64,000 nt of DNA. Origin: Rhodospirillaceae bacterium (GTDB taxonomy: Bacteria > Pseudomonadota > Alphaproteobacteria > CACIAM-22H2). Made by a program: the position numbers and the translations under genes. Of the stretch, positions 57,693 through 64,000 are shown piece by piece (the first letter of the stretch is position 1; the number at the start of each line of letters is the position of its first letter). Under the pieces are notes generated by a model, which was not told the DNA's origin, made no database searches, and worked only from the letters and a program-made list of their open reading frames with translations. Location of the stretch: positions 124,001 to 188,000 of the forward strand of contig JALHMR010000003.1 in the NCBI GenBank assembly GCA_022843945.1. The letters are read 5' to 3'.

Positions 57693-58774
57693 CAGCTGCC
57701 GGCGCGCGGTCGCGTCTCGTTGACGGCGGCTTCCACCAGCCCCACGAACCGCCAGGCGAGGCCGTTGGGCCCGGCGAAGGGCAGCAGCCGCTCGTTGCCG
57801 GCGCCGATCTCCCGGGGCGCCTCGCTCCGGCCGCGCTCGAGCACCGCCTGCCGCTCGTTCGCCGGCAGGCCGTAGAAGGCCGGCCCGTAGAGCGAGGCGA
57901 AGCCCTCGAGCTTGTCGAGCGCCTGCTCCTCGTCGAAGACCTGGGCGTAGAGCTCGAGGGCGAACGGGGCATTGAAGATGCCGGCGCAGCCGCAGGCATT
58001 CTCCTTGGTATGCACCGCATGCGGCGCCGAATCCGTGCCCAGGAAGAACTTGGCGCTGCCGGAGGTCGCGGCCCGGCGCAGCGCCCGGCGGTGCCGCTCG
58101 CGCTTGACGATCGGCAGGCAGTAGAGATGCGGCCGGATGCCCCCGACCAGCATGTCATTGCGGCTGATCATCAGGTGGTGGGGCGTGATGGTTGCGGCGA
58201 TCTGGGTGCTGGTCGCCATCAGGAAATCGACGGCCTCGGCGGTCGTGATGTGCTCGAGCACGACCTTGAGGTCGGGGAAATCATCCAGCAGCTTGGTCAG
58301 TACCTTGTCGATGAAGACATTCTCGCGGTCGAAGATGTCGACGCCCGGATCGGTGACCTCGCCGTGCAGCAGCAGCGGCATGCCGATGCGCTGCATGCGC
58401 TCGAAAACGCGCGTCAGCTTCTTCATGTCCGTCACGCCATGCGCCGAGTTCGTCGTCGCATGGGCCGGATACAGCTTGGCGGCGGCCCATACTTTCGTCG
58501 TATAGCCGCGCTCGATCTCGTTCGGGTCGGAAGCGTCGGTCAGGTAACAGGTCATCAGCGGCTGAAACGCCGAGTCCGCGGGAACCGCCTGGCGGATTCG
58601 GTCGCGATAGGCGTTTGCCATGGCGACGGTGGTCACCGGCGGCGTCAGGTTGGGCATGACGATGGCCCGGGCAAACTGGCGGGCGGTGAACGGAACGACG
58701 GTCGCCAGCATGGCGCCATCGCGCAGATGCAGATGCCAGTCGTCAGGCTGTCGCAGGATCAGTCGGTCGCTCAT
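57692..58774 (-). CDS. pyrC: dihydroorotase
   Basis: 360 aa, class II. DDWHLHLRDGAML near residue 11 has the metal His pair; VWAAAKLYPAHATTNSAHGV has the carbamylated Lys; VLEHITTAEAVDFL, TITPHHLMISRNDM and FLGTDSAPHAVHTKE complete the site. Third step of pyrimidine synthesis. Confidence 0.96.
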   Translation of the reverse strand: MSDRLILRQPDDWHLHLRDGAMLATVVPFTARQFARAIVMPNLTPPVTTVAMANAYRDRIRQAVPADSAFQPLMTCYLTDASDPNEIERGYTTKVWAAAKLYPAHATTNSAHGVTDMKKLTRVFERMQRIGMPLLLHGEVTDPGVDIFDRENVFIDKVLTKLLDDFPDLKVVLEHITTAEAVDFLMATSTQIAATITPHHLMISRNDMLVGGIRPHLYCLPIVKRERHRRALRRAATSGSAKFFLGTDSAPHAVHTKENACGCAGIFNAPFALELYAQVFDEEQALDKLEGFASLYGPAFYGLPANERQAVLERGRSEAPREIGAGNERLLPFAGPNGLAWRFVGLVEAAVNETRPRAGS

Positions 58775-58777
58775 GTC

Positions 58778-60541
58778 CTACCGTGTTGCCAGGCACTCGA
58801 AGACGTCGCCCTCGGCGGGCAGGCCGATCATATGCCGCCGGTGCCACAGGGCATAGAAAAGCAAAATCCAGGCCGCGAAACCGCCATGCTTGTCCGGACT
58901 GGTGAACAGGCGCCGCACGGCCGTGGGGTCCGCGATCTCCTCGATGCCCGGCTGGGCGGCCACCAGCGGACCGAGCCGTTTGCCCTCCGCCGCGATCCAG
59001 GTCGCCACCGGCACGGTAAAGCCACGCTTGGGCGCGTGGCTCAGCGCCGCCGGCAGGGCCCGGCCCAGCCACTGGCGCAGCAGCCATTTGCCCTGACGGC
59101 CGCGCACCTTGAAGCGGTCGGGCAGTCGGAAGGCGAATTCCGCAACGGCGGGATCGAGGAACGGCGTGCGCCCCTCCACGCCGTGCGCCATCAGGCAGCG
59201 GTCGAGCTTGGTCAGCAGATCGTTGGGCAGCCAGTCGGCGCAATCCACCGCCTGGGCAACCTGCAGCCGGGTGCGGTCTTCCGTCCGTTCGGTGATTTCC
59301 GCCGCTTCGATGCCGTCGCGCCAGCCGGAGCCGCGCTCGCGCAGCACGCCCAAGCCGTCGAAGGTGCCACGGCGGCGCATGATGCGCCCACCCAGCCACC
59401 AGGGACGCAGCGCACTGCGGTAACGGCCGTAGCCGCCGAAGATCTCGTCACCGCCCTCGCCCGACAGGATCACCTTGAGACCTTCAGCCTTGGCCCGCCA
59501 GGCGAGGATATAGGTCGGCACGCAGGCGTAGTCGGCCGCCGGATCGTCCATCGCCGCGGCGATGCGCGGCAGCTCGGCCCAGAAATCCTCGGCCGTGATC
59601 GGCACTTCGATGTGCCGGGCCCGGGCCCCGCGCGCCACGGCCTGGGCGGCGGCGCGCTCGTCGGCGACCGGCGTATCGGGGAAATAGGCGGTGAAGGCGG
59701 TCACCGGGTTGGGATTGAGACGGGCCATCTGCGCCAGGACGACGGACGAATCGATGCCGCCCGACAGGAACATGCCGTAGGGCACGTCGGAGCGCTGGTG
59801 CACCTTGACGCTGTCCTCGAGAACGGAATCGAGCGCCGCCAGCGCCTCCTCGGGAGAGTGCGACACCGGTCCACCGGCCGGCAGCGCTGGCCGGCGGCGG
59901 CGCTCGACGATCCGCCCGTCGGCGATGACGATCGCCTCCCCCGGCAACAGCCGTTTCACGCCGGCGAAAATCGTCTCGCTGCGCGTGGTGAACTGGAGCT
60001 CCAGCAGCTCGCTGCGCCGCGTCGCGTCGATCGCGCGCGGCACGATGCCCGCCTCGACCAGGGCCTGGGCTTCGGAGGCGAAGGCCACGGCGTCCGGCGT
60101 CTCGACGTAGTAGAGCGGCTTGATGCCGAAGGGATCACGCGCCAGGACGAGGCGACCGGCCGCCGCATCGTGCAGGGCGATGGCGTACATGCCGCGCAGT
60201 CTGTCGATGAAGTCCAGGCCGAGCCGGCGGTAGAGAAGCAGCGGCGGCTCGCAATCCGACTGCGTCGTAAACTTGGCGCCGCGCATCTCGGCGCGCAGCT
60301 CGACGTAGTTGTAGATCTCGCCGTTGGCGACCAGGGCCGCACCGCCCGGTTCGCGCAGCGGCTGATCGCCGGTGGCAAGATCGATGATGGCCAGCCGGTT
60401 ATGCACCATCCCGACATTGCCGCTGCGATATTCGCCCGACCCGTCGGGTCCGCGATGCGCCAGCGCCGCCGCCAGCCGGGCCAGCACGTCGGCTGCCGGC
60501 CCGTTGGGGCCGCGCGTCATCATCCCCGCCAACCCGCACAT
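58778..60541 (-). CDS. asnB: asparagine synthase (glutamine-hydrolysing)
   Basis: 587 aa. MCGLAGMMTRG with Cys2 nucleophile; NGEIYNYVELR, SDCEPPLLLYRR and FALHD-like IALHDAAAGRLVLARDPFGI; synthetase P-loop FLSGGIDSSVVLAQMA and LSGEGGDEIFGGYGRYR. In a glycosyltransferase operon, the enzyme may amidate a glycan rather than make asparagine. Confidence 0.92.
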   Translation of the reverse strand: MCGLAGMMTRGPNGPAADVLARLAAALAHRGPDGSGEYRSGNVGMVHNRLAIIDLATGDQPLREPGGAALVANGEIYNYVELRAEMRGAKFTTQSDCEPPLLLYRRLGLDFIDRLRGMYAIALHDAAAGRLVLARDPFGIKPLYYVETPDAVAFASEAQALVEAGIVPRAIDATRRSELLELQFTTRSETIFAGVKRLLPGEAIVIADGRIVERRRRPALPAGGPVSHSPEEALAALDSVLEDSVKVHQRSDVPYGMFLSGGIDSSVVLAQMARLNPNPVTAFTAYFPDTPVADERAAAQAVARGARARHIEVPITAEDFWAELPRIAAAMDDPAADYACVPTYILAWRAKAEGLKVILSGEGGDEIFGGYGRYRSALRPWWLGGRIMRRRGTFDGLGVLRERGSGWRDGIEAAEITERTEDRTRLQVAQAVDCADWLPNDLLTKLDRCLMAHGVEGRTPFLDPAVAEFAFRLPDRFKVRGRQGKWLLRQWLGRALPAALSHAPKRGFTVPVATWIAAEGKRLGPLVAAQPGIEEIADPTAVRRLFTSPDKHGGFAAWILLFYALWHRRHMIGLPAEGDVFECLATR

Positions 60542-61590
60542 CAGGCCGTCACCGCGCGGAAGAAATCGAGATAGCGGCGGACCACGGCGCTCTCGGTGAA
60601 CGCCGCCTCGTAGGCGCTTCTGCCTGCCGCGGCCAGCGAGGCCCGCCGGGCCGGATCGGCGACCAGTGCTTCGATCGCCCGGGCCAGCGACGCCGCGTCA
60701 TCGACCGGCACGATCATGCCGGTGCGTCCATCCTCGACCAGCGCCGCAGGGCCGGCAGAGGCCGCGACGATCACCGGCCGGTCCTGCGCCCAGCCTTCGA
60801 TCACCACATTGCCCAGCGGCTCGTGGCGCGACGGACAGACCAGCACGTCGCTCGCGGCAAGGAGAGCCGGCACATCGTCGCGCCAGCCGAGCAGGCGCAC
60901 CCGCGAGGCGAGGTCGAGACGCGCGATCTGCGCCTCGAGCTGCGGCCGCAATTCCCCCTCGCCGGCCAGCCAGAGAGTGGCACGCGGCACGCGGGCCATG
61001 GCATCGAGCAGGACGTCGAAGGCCTTGTTGGGATGAAACCGACCCAGCGCCAGCACGACCACGGCGTCGGCCGGCGTCTGCAGGGTCGCCCGATCGACGG
61101 CCGGGGCTTTCTCGGCCGTCACGAAATTCGGCAGGTAATGCGCCCGTTCGGCCGGCCATCCCTGGCGCTGGACATAGTCGACGATATCGCGCGTGTTCCC
61201 CACGAGGTGGTCGCAGCCGCGATAATATTTGAGATCGTAGTAGCCGCCGAGACGACCGACCCGCACGGCCCGGTCACCGGCCAGCCGCCGCGACGGCATC
61301 GCCGCGCTGGCCCGGTTCATCCAGGTCAGGATCACGCTCGGGCGATAGTCGCGGATCGCGGATCTCAGCCGGAACGGGGTCACGAAATCGAAGGCTCCGC
61401 CGAAGGCGAGCTCGATCGGCTCGAACCCGGCACGCCGAAGGCGCGCGCTACGCGCGTCGTCCCGGCGAATGGCAACACGCTGATCGACGCCCACGCGCCG
61501 CAACGCACCGACCAGCCGCTCGAAAAACGCTTCGGCGCCGCCCTGTTTCCGGCCGGCGATCGCTTGCAGCACACGCAGAGTCTCTGCCAC
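60541..61590 (-). CDS. glycosyltransferase (GT4-like)
   Basis: 349 aa from GTG 61590 (AGGAAG four bases upstream); longer starts up to 61617 exist. GGAEAFFERLVGALRRVGVD is the N-terminal acceptor loop and VVLALGRFHPNKAFDVLLDA, GWRDDVPALLAASDVLVCPS and RHEPLGNVVIEGWAQDRPVI give the nucleotide-sugar site with E-x7-E. TGATG overlap with asnB. Confidence 0.9.
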   Translation of the reverse strand: MAETLRVLQAIAGRKQGGAEAFFERLVGALRRVGVDQRVAIRRDDARSARLRRAGFEPIELAFGGAFDFVTPFRLRSAIRDYRPSVILTWMNRASAAMPSRRLAGDRAVRVGRLGGYYDLKYYRGCDHLVGNTRDIVDYVQRQGWPAERAHYLPNFVTAEKAPAVDRATLQTPADAVVVLALGRFHPNKAFDVLLDAMARVPRATLWLAGEGELRPQLEAQIARLDLASRVRLLGWRDDVPALLAASDVLVCPSRHEPLGNVVIEGWAQDRPVIVAASAGPAALVEDGRTGMIVPVDDAASLARAIEALVADPARRASLAAAGRSAYEAAFTESAVVRRYLDFFRAVTA

Positions 61591-61635
61591 GATTCTTCCT
61601 GACACTAGGCCCGGCAACCTACGGCACCGGCACGC

Positions 61636-62685
61636 TCAAGTCGAGCCAATCAGGCGCTCGAAATCCGCCGCCGCGTCGTCCCAGCTCCGGCCGCGCTGGC
61701 GCGCCACCGCGCCGGCATGCAGGCGCGACCACAACGCGTCGTCGCTCAGCAGCTTGAGGGTGGCGGTCATGAATTCGTCTTCGTCACGCCCCTCCTCCGC
61801 CGACACGACGAAGCCGGTCGTGCGGTTGATGACCCGCTCCGGAAGCGAGCCGATGGCACAGACCACAGCCGGCACGCCCGCCGCCTGGGCCTCGGCGGCG
61901 GCCATGCAAAAGGTCTCGTCCGACGTGCCGCGATAGGTGAAGACGCGGAACGACGGCAGCTCCCGGGCGAGCTCCGCCTTGGGCAGGGGCTCGCGCAGGA
62001 CGACGCCGGCTTCCGACATGCGTTTGGCGAATTCCAGAACCGGCAGCATGCGCTCCGCCTTGGCCGCCGCCCCGTAGGTCGAGGGCCCCGAGAAAATATG
62101 CAGCTCGGCCTTGGGTAGCGCGGGGTGGATGCGTGTGACCCAGAGCTCGATCAGCCAGTCCAGCCCGCGCAGGGGGTTGGAGGTGAATACGGCGCGTGGC
62201 GGCGGCGGAGTGTCGACGGGCTGGGCCTCGAGGAAACAGGCATCGACGCCGTGCGGGATGGCGGCCCAGTCGCCGCTCGGCACCCAGGCCGGGCAGGTCG
62301 TGGCGTGATAAGGCCCGACGAAGACCAGCGTTGGCTTGCGGCGCCACAGCTTCCAGAGATAGCGCGGCTTCAGGAGATAGCGCGCCGGATTGTGAATCCA
62401 GAAGGCCACGCGGCGCGCCCGCGGCACCAGCGACAGCAGCCTGTCGCCGCGATTAGCAATGTAAAGGTCCGCGTCCTCGGGCGCCTCGGCACCGATGGGC
62501 TGCCAGGTCACGCCGTTATGCTCGACCGGCGCCGCGCAGTTCGACAGGGCCAGGACCGAGTGACCGCGCTTCGCCAGCGCCTCGGCCACCGCGACGAAGG
62601 CCGATTCGGCCCCGCCCAACGGGCCCCGCTCCGGGCTGCGTCCGTCGAACGCGATCCCGTCATCCGCCATGACGATGCGCGCCAT
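61636..62685 (-). CDS. glycosyltransferase (GT4-like)
   Basis: 349 aa. GPLGGAESAFVAVAEALAKR near residue 21, then VFTSNPLRGLDWLIELWVTR and FRVFTYRGTSDETFCMAAAE with the donor-site Glu. One of four glycosyltransferases in this operon, probably for lipopolysaccharide core. Confidence 0.88.
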   Translation of the reverse strand: MARIVMADDGIAFDGRSPERGPLGGAESAFVAVAEALAKRGHSVLALSNCAAPVEHNGVTWQPIGAEAPEDADLYIANRGDRLLSLVPRARRVAFWIHNPARYLLKPRYLWKLWRRKPTLVFVGPYHATTCPAWVPSGDWAAIPHGVDACFLEAQPVDTPPPPRAVFTSNPLRGLDWLIELWVTRIHPALPKAELHIFSGPSTYGAAAKAERMLPVLEFAKRMSEAGVVLREPLPKAELARELPSFRVFTYRGTSDETFCMAAAEAQAAGVPAVVCAIGSLPERVINRTTGFVVSAEEGRDEDEFMTATLKLLSDDALWSRLHAGAVARQRGRSWDDAAADFERLIGST

Positions 62686-63443
62686 CAGTCGGCTTCCAGC
62701 TTCGCCTTGAGGTGCGAGACGATCGGGTAGAGCCCGGCCATCAGCGCGATCAACAGGCCCCAGCCACCCTCACGGTAGCCTTTGCGCCGCACATAGCATT
62801 TGTAGAAGCGCGAGAAGATGCGCCGCACGTATTTCCACGTTGGGTCGGGATCGCCCGTCTCGCGCAGGTCGCGGGCCCGCGCCGTGGTGTAGCTGTCGAG
62901 CCGGCGCAGCATGTCGGAGATGTTGCGGTCGACGAGATGCACCAGGCGATGGCGCAGCGGCGTCCCTTCCCGCCCCGTGAGATGGATCTGCGGATGCACG
63001 CGGCCCTTGCCCCAGCTCTTGCTGCCCTTGCGGAACAGGCCCGGGTAGGCGGATTTGCCGAAGCTCGCGCCCCAGCCGTAACGCACGAGGGTCTTGCCGA
63101 TGTAATTGTCGACCGGGATCAGATGGCGGTCGGCGCTCGACTGGCGGACGGCTTCGCGAATCTCGGCGGCCAGCTCGCTCCCCACCCGCTCGTCCGCATC
63201 GACCTCGAGGATCCAGTCGCCGGAGCAGGCCGCGATCCCGGCGTTGCGTCGTTCGCCCTCGCGCGTCCACGCCCCCTCGATGATCACGGCGCCGGCCCGC
63301 TCGGCGATGGCGCGCGAGCCGTCCGTGCAGCGATCGAGCGCCACGACGATCTCGTCGGCGAAAGCGAGCCCGGCCAGGCACTCGGCGAGCTGGCGCTCCT
63401 CGTTGTGCACCGTCACCAGGGCGGAGAGTCTTGGTCCGCTCAT
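62685..63443 (-). CDS. glycosyltransferase family 2 (WaaE/KdtX-like)
   Basis: 252 aa from ATG 63443 (ATGA overlap). SALVTVHNEERQLAECLAGL is the GT2 start, with LDRCTDGSRAIAERAG and DWILEVDADERVGSELAAEI (DXD). The end has FYKCYVRRKGYREGGWGLLI. Typical of core glucosyltransferases that act near Kdo and heptose. Confidence 0.9.
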   Translation of the reverse strand: MSGPRLSALVTVHNEERQLAECLAGLAFADEIVVALDRCTDGSRAIAERAGAVIIEGAWTREGERRNAGIAACSGDWILEVDADERVGSELAAEIREAVRQSSADRHLIPVDNYIGKTLVRYGWGASFGKSAYPGLFRKGSKSWGKGRVHPQIHLTGREGTPLRHRLVHLVDRNISDMLRRLDSYTTARARDLRETGDPDPTWKYVRRIFSRFYKCYVRRKGYREGGWGLLIALMAGLYPIVSHLKAKLEAD

Positions 63444-64000
63444 GCGGCGCGGTCCCGCGTGCGCTCGTAGAGCGCCGTCGCCGCCGCGGCCACGGCGTCG
63501 ACGGTCAGGCTGCCCATCAGGCTGCCGGTGGTCCGGTGATCGAAGCCGGCGTGGCCCATCAGCTGCTGGGGCGTGAGCGGCGTACGCACCACGGCGGCGC
63601 GTGGCCCCCAGGGGCCGTAGCGCGTCTCGTTGCCCGGTCCGAACAGGCCCAGGGTGGGCGTGCCGACCGCCGCCGCCATGTGCATGAGGCCCGAATCGTT
63701 GCCGATATAGAGCGCGCAGCGCCGCAGGCAGGCGGCGGCCGTCGGCAGGTCGACCTTGCCGATGAGATCGATACGCCGATGCTCGGGAACGGCGCGCAGC
63801 ACCGGCTCGGCCGCTTCCCGTTCCGCGGCGGCGCCGAAGAGCGCGACGCGCGCGCCGGCCAGCGCGCCGCCGTTGCCGGTCAGCCGCTCGATCAGGGCGG
63901 CGAAATTCTCGGCCGGCCATTCCTTGCCGCGCCAGTTCGCCGTCGGGCCGATGCCGAGAACCGTGCCGGAGGATATGAGCGCCGCAGCCTGGCGGCCCTG
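63440..64000 (-). CDS. glycosyltransferase family 9 (heptosyltransferase-like), N-terminus outside window
   Basis: The frame is open to the right edge. The 186 visible residues contain GIGPTANWRGKEWPAENFAA, then LYIGNDSGLMHMAAAVGTPT and LGLFGP, the C-terminal signatures of ADP-heptose:LPS heptosyltransferases (GT9). It implies a heptose-containing lipopolysaccharide core. Start codon not in the window. Confidence 0.9.
   Translation of the reverse strand, partial: QGRQAAALISSGTVLGIGPTANWRGKEWPAENFAALIERLTGNGGALAGARVALFGAAAEREAAEPVLRAVPEHRRIDLIGKVDLPTAAACLRRCALYIGNDSGLMHMAAAVGTPTLGLFGPGNETRYGPWGPRAAVVRTPLTPQQLMGHAGFDHRTTGSLMGSLTVDAVAAAATALYERTRDRAA

Noticed and set aside
58010-60574. An 854-codon open frame on the plus strand across pyrC and asnB
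   Set aside because: It is the reverse complement shadow of two clear genes in GC-rich DNA; its protein is His/Arg/Gly-rich with no recognisable domain.

Overview
The window reads as a GC-rich alphaproteobacterial chromosome, probably Rhodospirillales or a relative. The signs are the murA-DUF2948-hisG-hisD-UPF0262-phosphatase-maf-rng-yacG gene order, a GapR/DUF2312 protein, soeABC, and almost universal G/C third codon positions. No species can be named from the sequence alone.

Bases 1 to about 27871 are the right part of a prophage inserted at the 3' end of a tRNA-Phe gene (27872-27947). Its left end and its head, tail and terminase genes lie outside the window. A leftward early operon (11862 down to 1) carries two HTH proteins (one fused to a GIY-YIG domain), a GapR-like protein, two tRNA genes, a Gp37/Gp68 (DUF5131) protein, a replication initiator with iteron-like repeats inside its gene, a SpoT-like HD-fold protein lacking its HD dyad, and four different DNA methyltransferase genes in near-continuous overlap. 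A switch region (about 11863-14241) has two small lipoprotein genes, a Cro-like gene and a repressor-like gene facing each other, and three copies of one operator palindrome (consensus GTAAGRC-N-GTCTTAC, with mismatches). The third copy overlaps the promoter of a long rightward operon (14242-27840) of more than 30 short, overlapping genes, ending with two AlpA-like regulators and a tyrosine integrase. The rightward operon includes a CSx-repeat cysteine protein, a fifth methyltransferase, an ASCH-like protein, a DUF968 nuclease-like protein, one frameshifted gene, and one gene that appears to be split by a small cargo insertion.

Bases 27872-64000 are host chromosome. First comes a housekeeping block on the minus strand (yacG, rng, maf, a low-molecular-weight phosphatase, UPF0262, hisD, hisG, DUF2948, murA), with an oxidoreductase gene placed on the opposite strand inside it. 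Next are an MBL-fold hydrolase and a divergent rhodanese gene, a histidine kinase with a degenerate ATP-binding box, an AlkA-type glycosylase, and a soeABC-MOSC operon. The MBL, rhodanese and Soe proteins together could take persulfide sulfur through sulfite to sulfate. A mixed metabolic region follows: a ThDP enzyme, a TPR protein, tRNA-Thr, a glutamine amidotransferase, a nucleotide cyclase, AcuI, a Liv-type binding protein, a MetE-like protein and a thiolase. The window ends in a minus-strand operon of LOG, pyrC, asnB and four glycosyltransferases, probably for lipopolysaccharide or another surface glycan; the last gene runs off the right edge.

All calls come from reading the sequence. No database search was run, so family names rest on recognised motifs, gene order and length.
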